The translations under genes and the position numbers were made by a program. Shown one piece after another: positions 23,310 to 30,817 of a stretch of 50,773 nucleotides of DNA (positions are counted from its first letter, which is position 1; every line of letters starts with the position of its first letter). This DNA is from Peptococcaceae bacterium (GTDB lineage Bacteria > Bacillota > Desulfotomaculia > Desulfotomaculales > JACDOK01): positions 1 to 50,773 of the forward strand of contig JACDOK010000016.1 in the NCBI GenBank assembly GCA_017656185.1, read 5' to 3'. The notes under the pieces were generated by a model, which worked only from the letters and a program-made list of their open reading frames with translations, was not told where the DNA came from and searched no databases.

Positions 23310-25838
23310 TTATTTTGTTAATTGAAGCTCCGGTCTCTCAACCGGAAACGGCCTTATTTTTACCACTTTCCGTGCCGTGCCTGCTCTCGTAACGCTGGCC
23401 TCCAGCACAACAGTTGTTTCGGAATATCCCGCCATGCCACAGGCCGGAAACGTGTAGGTAAAAGTCCTGGTATACGATCCCGATTTCTCAGTGAAGTTTT
23501 CCGTCCAGCTTTTTTCCCGGGGAATAGTCTTCTGGAAACCACCACTGGGGTCCATGGGATTCCACTCGACGGTCAACACACCCTTGCCTGTAACGGTACA
23601 ATTCAAGTTATATGTTTTGCTGATACGCACCCGTTTGTGGTGTTTTTTGCCTTCCGAATCAGTCCATGTCTTGGTCTTGTAATCATAAGGCAGATAGTCT
23701 TCTACCACCACTTTAAAGTTGAAGGGCTTCAAGGCATCCCAAACATCCGGGGCTATGATTTTTACGCTGCCCTGTACTTCCTTCTCTGCGGGAAGAACCG
23801 TAATGCTGCAGGTGTCGATATTGTCGTCAAAAGTTGTTTCACTGGCAGGTCTGTCCCTGTCCGGGTTAACTTCCACAGTAACTTTACAATCCTGATCCGG
23901 TTTAATGGTGACGGAATTGTCATACTGTCCTATCAGGTCAAAATTGGGAATGTCCTTGACTATTTCGCCGTTAACCTTCCACACCAAGCGTGTAGTCAGG
24001 AGCCGGTTGCTGTCATTTGTCACCCTTGCTGCTACAGTTGCAGAATCTCCCTCTATACACTGTTCGGTATAGCTCGTTATCTGCACCCGGAGGTTTTGAG
24101 CATCTACTTCAACCGGCACGGTGATTTCATTGTCATCAAAAGTGTTTTCCTGGAAAACCCTCATCACCGGCGGCTTATCCAGGTTAATGACCGCCGTGAT
24201 CTCTCTGGCGCTGGTCGCCGTCCAAGTAAAATGCACGGTGCGTTCTTCGCCCTTGTTGATATGCTCTAACTTATAAATAATGCTCCCGTTAACATTAACT
24301 TTGGGTAATTCATTACCGTCGGCATCAGTTAGCTTGAGATATTGATCGCCGTAGAAAACACCTATAGGGACATCTGCCCAATCGTAATCACCCTCGTACT
24401 TGAATACTGCGGTACCATGATAAGTTTCTCCAAGTTTGGCCTTCTCGCCTTCTGGGAGACCGGGGTCAATACTGACAGCTTGAAGGTTAAAGTTATTTAT
24501 TACCCAACTGCCAACTATACCTTCTTCTGTGGAGATTAAGGTATAGTTTTGTGCCGCCGAAATCCCTCCACAGACCCCAGAGCCGAATTTATTTAAGCTA
24601 TACCTTTCGCTGATTTTGACAGCATCAATAATCTTACCGTTGAGATTTAAAAACGCTAACCACCCATCAGAAGTACCTTCCCAAATTTCGCTATAACCAT
24701 CAGGAGTAGTGAGAATAGTAGCTGCCGTCTGAGCACGACTGGAGAACTGCTTAACCCATTTTGTGGTACCGGTATTACGGTCGATCGCAATTAATTTACC
24801 TTTTTCTCCGGGATCGCCTACAGCCGGAAACAATACTAGGTTATTCGTCAAAGATGGGGAACGGTTGGAGAAAATGCCGGCGTATTTGTTATTCCACCAA
24901 ATAAATTTTTGTTCAGCGGTGTTATAAGCGTAAACATTGCTTTGTGTGTCTCCAAAATACAGCATATTACCGTCTACCGAAAAACTGGCCGCAAGGCCAC
25001 TCTTGATATTTTCTACGATCCGGGCATTATGGCTTTTCAACTCAACTTTGCCGTCAGGACGCTCTCTTAAAATGTCGTCTAAATAGTAAATCTGCAATTG
25101 TCCCTGCTGCCGTCCCTGGTCGAGGCCTATGGCAAACCCCTTGCCGCTGTTCACTGGGGCCGGGGATGACGAAGTGCGTCCTAGACCGGCGTTGATGTAG
25201 AAACCATCAGATTCCATCTTTAACGGGTCAACGATAATAAATACTTTACCCGTATCACCACTAGTGCAAATCACTACGTCATGCCCGCGCCATTTTAAAA
25301 CCAAGGGAGCCGATGTAATATCCGTGGCATGAGGACTTTTCTTAGCCTTTACTTTACTTTGGGTGACATTAACAAAATCGGTAATATCAATTACATTCAG
25401 ATTCTTGGAATAGGTGCCAATGAAAAGATATTTTTTGTCACCTTTTTCAAAGAACGTAGGGTCAGACTTGGTGGGTACACTTCCCGATAACTTAACACTC
25501 CACAAAGGTTTTAACTTTAAGGGTTCTACCGGCGGTGGCTCCGAAGCATCGGGAAGAAGGTAACCGTACATGATATTGTTTTCCACCGTGATGGCTACCA
25601 TGCGGCCTTTCAGTTTACCGCCCCACCTGTCGCCATTTAAAATCAGAGGTTGCGAATAACTCGGTCCGCCGAAGTGACACATACACCCGCCGGTTAATCC
25701 CCCAACGACACTTCCTTCCCGGTTGCGCTCATCGGTAAACCCGAAAGTCTTAACCTCGTTCACCGGATTAGCAAAGGCTGGTAACACAATAGCAAACATT
25801 AAAAACAGTATTAAGCTTAACGATGTTGCTTTACGCAT
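23310..25838 (-). CDS. Large secreted PQQ-propeller/Ig-like surface protein
   Basis: About 842 residues from ATG 25838, which has a GGGGGTG SD (an in-frame ATG at 25853 lies before that SD). Signal peptide SLSLILFLMFAIVLPAFA. Residues 40-450 resemble a quinoprotein/PQQ-like propeller with repeated blades (KYLFIGTYSKNLNVIDITD, NMLYFGDTQSNVYAYNTAEQ, KGKLIAIDRNTGTTKWVKQF), and YxxN-T-x-KW elements are typical. Residues 460-700 hold CARDB/Ig-like repeats (two FDDN elements), and the last 130 are beta-rich. No wall-sorting motif seen. It has no obvious enzymatic residues, so it is likely an adhesin or pilus-tip protein. The gene is followed by a strong terminator. Confidence 0.7.
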   Translation of the reverse strand: MRKATSLSLILFLMFAIVLPAFANPVNEVKTFGFTDERNREGSVVGGLTGGCMCHFGGPSYSQPLILNGDRWGGKLKGRMVAITVENNIMYGYLLPDASEPPPVEPLKLKPLWSVKLSGSVPTKSDPTFFEKGDKKYLFIGTYSKNLNVIDITDFVNVTQSKVKAKKSPHATDITSAPLVLKWRGHDVVICTSGDTGKVFIIVDPLKMESDGFYINAGLGRTSSSPAPVNSGKGFAIGLDQGRQQGQLQIYYLDDILRERPDGKVELKSHNARIVENIKSGLAASFSVDGNMLYFGDTQSNVYAYNTAEQKFIWWNNKYAGIFSNRSPSLTNNLVLFPAVGDPGEKGKLIAIDRNTGTTKWVKQFSSRAQTAATILTTPDGYSEIWEGTSDGWLAFLNLNGKIIDAVKISERYSLNKFGSGVCGGISAAQNYTLISTEEGIVGSWVINNFNLQAVSIDPGLPEGEKAKLGETYHGTAVFKYEGDYDWADVPIGVFYGDQYLKLTDADGNELPKVNVNGSIIYKLEHINKGEERTVHFTWTATSAREITAVINLDKPPVMRVFQENTFDDNEITVPVEVDAQNLRVQITSYTEQCIEGDSATVAARVTNDSNRLLTTRLVWKVNGEIVKDIPNFDLIGQYDNSVTIKPDQDCKVTVEVNPDRDRPASETTFDDNIDTCSITVLPAEKEVQGSVKIIAPDVWDALKPFNFKVVVEDYLPYDYKTKTWTDSEGKKHHKRVRISKTYNLNCTVTGKGVLTVEWNPMDPSGGFQKTIPREKSWTENFTEKSGSYTRTFTYTFPACGMAGYSETTVVLEASVTRAGTARKVVKIRPFPVERPELQLTK

Positions 25839-25856
25839 TATACACACCCCCATTAA

Positions 25857-25884
25857 ATAAAAAAGGCTCCAAGTTGGAGCCTTT
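25857..25884 (-). terminator. Terminator upstream of propeller gene
   Basis: Perfect 11-base-pair stem AAAGGCTCCAA/TTGGAGCCTTT (25862-25884) with a T-rich minus-strand tail. It lies 26 bases past the stop at 25910 and 20 bases before the next gene's start. Confidence 0.85.
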
Positions 25885-25909
25885 AAAAAAATACTATTGT
25901 TAGTTAAGG

Positions 25910-26497
25910 TTACTGAACCGGTTCTATCTCGTCCAAGCTATTGCTCGGCGGAGTAGTATTTGTTCCACCGCCGCCGTCACGGATTTCCTCAACATTCGTG
26001 GTGTTGGCTGGTGCATCGCTGTAGTCGTCGTTTTGTACTTCTCCATCGTTGATTATTACCGTCCTGGTCTTACCGTCCCAATCAACTTTGTAACCGAACG
26101 CCCCGGCCACCCACCGCGCCGGGAGATAGGTGCGACCGTTCCGGATCAGGGGCGTTACGTCCATCTGCCTGGGCTCATCGTTGACGTAAATTACATTGCC
26201 GCCTATGGCAAGGGTTACGGTCACATCGTCCTTGATTAACGTGACCGTATTGGCAGAAGGACTCCAGATAATCTTATCCTCCGCTACGCCTGTAGCCAGG
26301 GCCAGGTAACGCACCGGGACGTAAGTACGGCCGTTCTCGATGAATGTCTTGGCGTCCATGCTGTTCTTTACCCCGTTGACAATGTAGACGTTTTTGCCGA
26401 CAGGAAACTGGATATTCATGTCCGTGTCAGCAAAGCCCGGAACGGCGAAAGTCAGAAGGAAAATCAGCGTTAAAACAACAGTAATAGTCTTACGCAT
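25910..26497 (-). CDS. Secreted copper-amine-oxidase-N (stalk) domain protein
   Basis: About 195 residues from ATG 26497, preceded by AAGAGGAGGT; the longer frame to 26596 has no such signal. Signal peptide KTITVVLTLIFLLTFAVPGF. Two copies of the stalk repeat are visible (NGRTYVPVRYLALATG and NGRTYLPARWVAGAFG), each with a following W-x-x-x-x-x-T-V strand. These are the Cu_amine_oxidN1 'stalk' modules common on secreted proteins of Bacillota; they do not make it an oxidase. The acidic, Thr/Gly-rich tail (GGGGTNTTPPSN) is probably disordered. Its place between NYN and propeller genes suggests a surface-anchoring or pilus-associated role. Confidence 0.8.
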   Translation of the reverse strand: MRKTITVVLTLIFLLTFAVPGFADTDMNIQFPVGKNVYIVNGVKNSMDAKTFIENGRTYVPVRYLALATGVAEDKIIWSPSANTVTLIKDDVTVTLAIGGNVIYVNDEPRQMDVTPLIRNGRTYLPARWVAGAFGYKVDWDGKTRTVIINDGEVQNDDYSDAPANTTNVEEIRDGGGGTNTTPPSNSLDEIEPVQ

Positions 26498-26674
26498 AGG
26501 ATAAAGGTACCTCCTCTTAATAATTAGACAAAATTTACCTGAAGTTTGTTTCGCTGTTCCATCCATTTTCCGTCCATTTTTGTTAGCAAGAAACATCGCT
26601 ATTCGGCCACATCACCCCTATCTGTAATATAGACTCATAGACCTTCAGGCGAAAAAACTGTAATAAAATGAGGT

Positions 26675-27235
26675 TTAATTTAAATCAAAAAAGAATTCCT
26701 TACTCATTTCAACATAACTGTCTGCTAGATACTTCATTCTTGCTGCCTTCTGGTTTTTTGTTATAGCAATCTCAACTACTTTCCCAAGGCGCTTGACAGT
26801 TTTAACAGCCGTACTATAATCCGAATCGGCACTTATAAGAATGGCTGTATCATAAGCATTAAAGAATGCTTTAGTTAATAAGTCAGTTGCTATATTAACG
26901 TCAGTCTGCTTTTCAATGTGAATGTAAGTAGAGGGGTCTGAAGGGTCCAACTGTTTACCAGGCAATTGCTTCTTCGCTAAGTATCCTACTACAACCTCAA
27001 CTCGGGGCATGGCAGACAAGGCATCAATAAAACGTTTATGGTTGTCGTAAGCTTTCGGATTGTCCTGTCTTTCGGCTAAAGCAGTATAATAGAAAACTTT
27101 GATAAGGCTCCGTTGACTTCCGCATAATTTCTCTGCCAGTTTTCTAATATTAAATCTTGGCGGATTACCATCAAAAAGATAATATACTGCATTGTTCAGG
27201 TTGTTTCCATCAATAAAAACCATTACTCGTTCCAA
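26675..27235 (-). CDS. NYN-domain (PIN-like) ribonuclease, LabA/DUF88 type
   Basis: A 186-residue protein of the NYN/LabA-like family. The acidic active-site residues are present: Asp9 in MVFIDGNNLN, Asp112 and Asp117 in QTDVNIATDLL, and Asp137/Asp139 in LISADSDYSTAV. NYN proteins are metal-dependent RNases of the PIN fold. Start ATG 27235 with an AAAGGAGGT SD, which immediately follows a terminator at the end of a structured leader. The leader begins at a perfect consensus promoter (27379-27407), so expression is probably attenuated. The adjacent structural genes and the leader suggest a possible RNA-level regulator of the pilus region (inference). Confidence 0.85.
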   Translation of the reverse strand: MERVMVFIDGNNLNNAVYYLFDGNPPRFNIRKLAEKLCGSQRSLIKVFYYTALAERQDNPKAYDNHKRFIDALSAMPRVEVVVGYLAKKQLPGKQLDPSDPSTYIHIEKQTDVNIATDLLTKAFFNAYDTAILISADSDYSTAVKTVKRLGKVVEIAITKNQKAARMKYLADSYVEMSKEFFFDLN

Positions 27236-27372
27236 GAACAGATACCTCCTTTGAAAATAAAAAGGCCGGTTAGCAAAGCTACCGGCCTTGATTCTAAATC
27301 CTGCTGACGTCTTAACCTACTACGTCAGCAGCGAATCTATATTGCTGTCGGAGTTCCGTGCTCCGCCAGCTA
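27236..27372 (-). promoter_or_regulatory. Structured leader with attenuator before NYN gene
   Basis: Between the predicted transcription start (about 27372) and the SD the RNA can form three hairpins. First, CGGAG/CTCCG near 27335-27365. Second, a perfect 10-base-pair stem CTGCTGACGT/ACGTCAGCAG (27322-27331 with 27301-27310). Third, an intrinsic terminator with stem AAGGCCGGT/ACCGGCCTT (27262-27289) and a CTTTTTATTTTC tail that ends at the SD. The layout is that of a transcription attenuator. No known riboswitch core was recognised. Confidence 0.6.
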
Positions 27373-27378
27373 GGTATT

Positions 27379-27407
27379 ATTATAATCGGCATCCTAAAAC
27401 ATGTCAA
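27379..27407 (-). promoter_or_regulatory. Perfect consensus sigma-A promoter
   Basis: On the minus strand: -35 TTGACA (27407-27402), spacer of exactly 17, -10 TATAAT (27384-27379). Both hexamers match consensus. It would transcribe the leader, the NYN gene and the genes beyond. Confidence 0.85.
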
Positions 27408-27443
27408 CTCATACTGGGTTCAATATTCCAAATTGTACCTTCT

Positions 27444-28325
27444 TCACTCCTTACCGACGAAAAAGGTCTTATCGCCTCGCTCGAGAAGAAACTGCAGCAC
27501 ATTCCTGACCCCTTCCGGGGCCTGGCTTACCAGCCAGGAAAACTGCCAAATTACAGCTAATAGACCGCCTGATATAATTAGGCCGTAATAGGCTAGTCCC
27601 ACATTATCTAGGCTTATGTAGTGCAGTGCTTTTACTACCACCGGAACCGACGCAATTATCTTGTAAACAAGCACCAGATTGGGCATATCCTGCCTTTCTT
27701 CAATCCGGTAGGTGATCCAAAGCCAAACGTATAGAAACACAATCAGTCCTTCGGTAGAGGCAATGCCCGTCGTGTAGCCTAAAGATGCAAGGCCCAACAG
27801 GTAAAACCCTAATGCCTTATAATTAATGCTGCGCAGCTTGTCGTTCAACCACCAAAACCAACCAGCAATAATCATAAGCAGTTGGCCGAACCGCGATATT
27901 GTCTCGCTCATGCCCGCGACAAGCTGGCCGCCGGCGCCAAAGAATTTGCCGGCTATCATTCCTCCCAGGTCTGCCACACCAAACCCGCCGGAAAACATCC
28001 CAAACAAAGCCGCCAGCGGCGCCATGACCATGGGCGTGGCAACCCACAAGCAGGCCCCGACAACAAACAGACCAATGGCTGCAATTGCGGGGACAGCAAC
28101 TAAAGCGTAGTAGGCCCAATTTAGGAAGATGTGTACAAGCAAAAGAGCTGTCACCATAGCCAGGAGGACGATCATGTTGTGCCCTACTTGAGACGGAGCA
28201 TGGGCAACCCAAAACGGTAGCACCAACAAGAAGACAATCAAATAGAGGACACCTAGAAGCAACGAACCATCTCTTAGACGGAGCAATAAACTTCGCACAT
28301 CATTCCAAACAATGTTTATGCTCAC
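27444..28325 (-). CDS. Polytopic membrane protein, unknown
   Basis: A 293-residue protein with about seven hydrophobic helices, including LGVLYLIVFLLVLPFWVAHA (24-43), VPAIAAIGLFVVGACLWVAT (78-97) and LGFYLLGLASLGYTTGIA (about 175-192). A Gly-rich segment GMFSGGFGVADLGGMIAG lies between. The topology recalls TrbL/VirB6-like channels, but no signature settles it. GTG start with GGAAAGGAG SD. It sits at the boundary between the pilus and secretion modules and ends just upstream of the consensus promoter of the NYN gene. Confidence 0.6.
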   Translation of the reverse strand: MSINIVWNDVRSLLLRLRDGSLLLGVLYLIVFLLVLPFWVAHAPSQVGHNMIVLLAMVTALLLVHIFLNWAYYALVAVPAIAAIGLFVVGACLWVATPMVMAPLAALFGMFSGGFGVADLGGMIAGKFFGAGGQLVAGMSETISRFGQLLMIIAGWFWWLNDKLRSINYKALGFYLLGLASLGYTTGIASTEGLIVFLYVWLWITYRIEERQDMPNLVLVYKIIASVPVVVKALHYISLDNVGLAYYGLIISGGLLAVIWQFSWLVSQAPEGVRNVLQFLLERGDKTFFVGKE

Positions 28326-28401
28326 AAACCCAACTCCTTTCCCGGTTTAGTTCCATTATTTTTTGGCTTTTAGCACATTTTCAGCGTTTTTTACGGTCGG
28401 G

Positions 28402-28572
28402 TTATCCGGAAGCCTTACCAATATGCGATTTTTCGTGTCTATTGGTAACTACTCTCAGTCCTGGAAAAACTCCTTCTGGAAATAAATGCGCCTGCAGGCT
28501 ACCTTCGAGCTTTAGCCTGCACATCCGGCTAAACTGCGGTTCAGCCCCGGAAAGGCTCAGTTCTACAAACAT
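28402..28572 (-). pseudogene. Probable frameshifted gene relic
   Basis: ORF of 56 codons (start MFVELSLSGAEPQFSRMC) that reads well until about GLRVVTN. After that a different frame carries the sense-like sequence TKNRILVRLPDN followed by PTVKNAENVLKAKK and a stop near 28360. The two parts look like one short gene broken by a one-base indel. The SD before the ATG is too close (AAGGGGATG). No family recognised. Confidence 0.35.
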
Positions 28573-28609
28573 CCCCTTAACCCGAGAAAGGCATATCCGC
28601 TAAGAACGG

Positions 28610-28693
28610 CTAACGTAAGGAGTGCTCCCGAGTGTCTTGCTTTCCATCCTGTGCATACATTAAGGTTTTCAATTCCACTATTGCTTTTCTCAT
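28610..28693 (-). CDS. 27-residue ORF, possible truncated pilin N-terminus
   Basis: ATG 28693 follows a good CGGAGG SD with 7-base spacing. The product begins MRKAIVELKTLMYAQDGKQD, a basic amphipathic start followed by a D-G element that resembles the leader of Flp-type pilins, but the hydrophobic helix that should follow is missing and a TAG ends the frame after 27 codons. It may be the stub of a decayed pilin-like gene or a genuine small peptide. Confidence 0.3.
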   Translation of the reverse strand: MRKAIVELKTLMYAQDGKQDTREHSLR

Positions 28694-28714
28694 TAATTAA
28701 CCTCCGTGCAAAAA

Positions 28715-28888
28715 CTACAGTCCCCAAAAAAGAATTATTGAGCCAAAGACAAGCAGGAGTAACACAAACATCATTATGGCCGGAATGAAGCCAGTGATAA
28801 AGTTAACAACAAAAGGAAAAATCAATAAAGGGCGGGATAATCCCCACCGCCTAAGTAAATTAAAAACAACACATGACTTATAACGCAT
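28715..28888 (-). CDS. Small membrane protein (57 aa)
   Basis: 57 residues, basic N-terminus MRYKSCVVFNLLRRWG followed by a long hydrophobic hairpin-like region (FVVNFITGFIPAIMMFVLLL and on to ILFWGL). ATG 28888 starts 3 bases after the stop of the CpaE-like gene 28894-30195. The SD is not ideal (AGAGG only 2 bases before, or GGAGAG 17 bases before). Its position after the ATPase gene suggests translational coupling. Function unknown. Confidence 0.4.
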   Translation of the reverse strand: MRYKSCVVFNLLRRWGLSRPLLIFPFVVNFITGFIPAIMMFVLLLLVFGSIILFWGL

Positions 28889-28893
28889 AACCT

Positions 28894-30195
28894 CTAACGA
28901 ATACTCTCCAGCGCATGGTTATGGTTGCAATATTCCCCTTTCCTGATTAGATTTTCAATTAGTAGGTTTAAAGCGGTTTTTATCTCCGTACAAAACAAAA
29001 CCGCAGGTATACCGGTTTTAATGCTTTCCAACACATCCTTCGATTTTTCAGGTAAAACAACATCCGTTTGTAAACCTACTGCTTTTTCTGCATCTGATAC
29101 TTTAAGATTCTGACCTTTAATTGAACGGTTGACCAGTAAGCTAAACTTATCAAAATCCAGGGTGTCTTCAATTTTATCAATGTCAACTTGCAATTTTATT
29201 AAGTGGCTAAAATCCAGGTCAGCTACCAGCACTATACTTGTTGCCATATCAATGACGGTCTTTGTTACCGGTTCGTTTAAATCACGGTAAGTATCCACCA
29301 CAATAACATCAACATGCTCATGCAGTATGTTCAGAAAGTTCGCCAAAGACTTTACGCTAATCGGTACTACTTTATCTGAGTGCAAATCGGAACTAAACAC
29401 ATAAAGCTCAGGTAACATCGGGTGTTGGAAAGCATACGACAGCGGATCGTCATCTTTCAAAGCCTCGATTAATCCAACTGAGTCCATTGCAAACCAGGCC
29501 GCAATTGACTGCTGCCTGGTATCTGCATCAACCAGGGCCACGGTGTAACCCATTTGTGATAAGGCAGTAGCTAAATTAACAGCTATAAAAGTTTTGCCGG
29601 CAGGAACAGGAGAAACTACAGCAATCACTTTATTCGATGGGAACTGCTTGGTCGATTTTACAGTTATGGCCGGCATATCCCGCATCAGCAGGGCTGTTTT
29701 GGAAAAAGTGCCCCGTCTGAAGAAGAGCCCGCCCAGGAACCCCGCTTTCCGCTTCGTCCCCTTCTCTCCGGCGGTCGGTACTTCCACCGCATCCTCGTCC
29801 GGATCCACGCCCGCCTCAGCTAAGGTGGCCGGGTTCAGTACCCGATCAACCACGACCGCCGGGCTCACCGGGTCCCACACCAAGTCATAGACACCCAGCG
29901 CCACGGCCTTTCGTGCCAGGTCAATCGCCTTCGTGTCGTCACGACAGCCGGGCAGGAAAACCACACGCAGGTCGGCCATCCGGCACTCCCGGAGCAGATC
30001 GACCATGTCCGCCTGCCCCGGTAGGTTTATAGAAAGCACTATTGTGTCAGCTTCCCGCTGATGCGCCAGGGAAACAACCGCCTCCCGGTAGTAGCACTCT
30101 CCGACAATTTCAATAGTCTCGGCATCGCGCTCCTCCGCAGAATGTCTGATTTCCCTATCTAAATCTTCTAATCCCGTAGCAAGCAGTATACGCAC
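28894..30195 (-). CDS. CpaE/TadZ-like ATPase with atypical P-loop (paralogue 2)
   Basis: A 433-residue protein with the same layout as the product of 8379-9602: receiver-like N-terminal domain (MRILLATGLEDLD), linker 130-180, then a MinD/ParA-type ATPase with P-loop SPVPAGKT (195-202), Walker A' ALVDADTR and Walker B VIVVDTYRD. As in that paralogue, the signature lysine of the deviant Walker A is missing. The two share local identities such as AVNLATAL, GYTVAL and LVAD. GTG start with GGGGAGGTG SD. Base composition shifts: the first 500 bases are GC-rich and the rest AT-richer, suggesting a hybrid gene. Confidence 0.8.
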   Translation of the reverse strand: MRILLATGLEDLDREIRHSAEERDAETIEIVGECYYREAVVSLAHQREADTIVLSINLPGQADMVDLLRECRMADLRVVFLPGCRDDTKAIDLARKAVALGVYDLVWDPVSPAVVVDRVLNPATLAEAGVDPDEDAVEVPTAGEKGTKRKAGFLGGLFFRRGTFSKTALLMRDMPAITVKSTKQFPSNKVIAVVSPVPAGKTFIAVNLATALSQMGYTVALVDADTRQQSIAAWFAMDSVGLIEALKDDDPLSYAFQHPMLPELYVFSSDLHSDKVVPISVKSLANFLNILHEHVDVIVVDTYRDLNEPVTKTVIDMATSIVLVADLDFSHLIKLQVDIDKIEDTLDFDKFSLLVNRSIKGQNLKVSDAEKAVGLQTDVVLPEKSKDVLESIKTGIPAVLFCTEIKTALNLLIENLIRKGEYCNHNHALESIR

Positions 30196-30285
30196 CGGAA
30201 CACCTCCCCTGAAAGCTTATGTAGAAGGCAAAGAAGGACATGGCCAAACCGGAAATCAGGTCTACTCGTAACAACCAGGGAGTTC

Positions 30286-30504
30286 TCAATCGTCTTCTCC
30301 CGGATAGAACATAGCTTTCTTAGACCAGAGGACATAAATCCCCTCGAAAAGGTAATCGCCTGTGACATCACCCGAAGCCTGAACCTTCCCATTAATCGCA
30401 GCGTCCCAACTAAAGAAAAACGCCCCTTTCCCATTGGCAGAGACGGGCCTCACTGCAAAGGCCGGAATGCCGAGCTTTCTTGTTCGGCGCCACAATACAT
30501 GCAA
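30286..30504 (-). CDS. Small hypothetical protein, 5' end unclear
   Basis: A frame of 72 codons from TTG 30504; sense-like sequence continues upstream (NCILLIGPDVFYDDQTTNS) to a TAA at about 30575 with no ATG, GTG or TTG in that extension. The protein is short and mixed alpha/beta (GKGAFFFSWDAAINGKVQ). Either the TTG is used without a good SD, or the gene has lost its start. A terminator lies just upstream, so it would need its own promoter. Not recognised. Confidence 0.35.
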   Translation of the reverse strand: MHVLWRRTRKLGIPAFAVRPVSANGKGAFFFSWDAAINGKVQASGDVTGDYLFEGIYVLWSKKAMFYPGEDD

Positions 30505-30582
30505 GGAATTGGTCGTTTGGTCGTCGTAGAAAACGTCAGGGCCTATAAGTAGTATGCAGTTACTTTCTTACAGAGCGTCTAA

Positions 30583-30618
30583 TAAAAAAAAACAAAGCCG
30601 GGTACGCGCGTACTCGGC
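30583..30618 (-). terminator. Terminator ending the secretion operon
   Basis: GCCGAGTAC/GTACCCGGC-type stem (30597-30618, loop GCGC, one mismatch) with a long T-run on the minus strand. It follows the small membrane gene 30643-30816 and closes the VirB-type operon. Stem sequence related to those at 5976 and 8357. Confidence 0.8.
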
Positions 30619-30642
30619 CCCGTATATGTCAAGCTTCCCTGA

Positions 30643-30816
30643 TCAGTATAACAGCAACAGCAAAAATACTGCCTGCAAAATGCCGCCCGCAAGCATCAGA
30701 AGCAGTCCCTTTCGCCTGTATAAGGGCGTATGCAGTTTGCTATATATACACGGGTACATTTCCAGAATTGCCCCCGTGATAACACAAATTACGCCGAAAA
30801 TTGCAAGCCAGTACAT
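30643..30816 (-). CDS. Small membrane protein (57 aa) at end of secretion operon
   Basis: 57 residues with two hydrophobic segments: MYWLAIFGVICVITGAIL at the N-terminus and GLLLMLAGGILQAVFLLLLL at the C-terminus, joined by a basic loop (LYRRKG). ATG 30816 is 1 base after the TAG of the wall-hydrolase gene and its SD (GGAGG) lies within that gene's last codons, so translation is coupled. It is the last gene before the terminator. Function unknown; small membrane subunits are usual in VirB-type operons. Confidence 0.6.
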   Translation of the reverse strand: MYWLAIFGVICVITGAILEMYPCIYSKLHTPLYRRKGLLLMLAGGILQAVFLLLLLY

Positions 30817-30817
30817 A

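Noticed and set aside
27262-27289. Plus-strand sequence GCAAAGCTACCGG resembling the end of a c-di-GMP-I (GEMM) riboswitch
   Set aside because: The rest of the GEMM core is absent, and on the minus strand the same bases form an ordinary terminator before the NYN gene.
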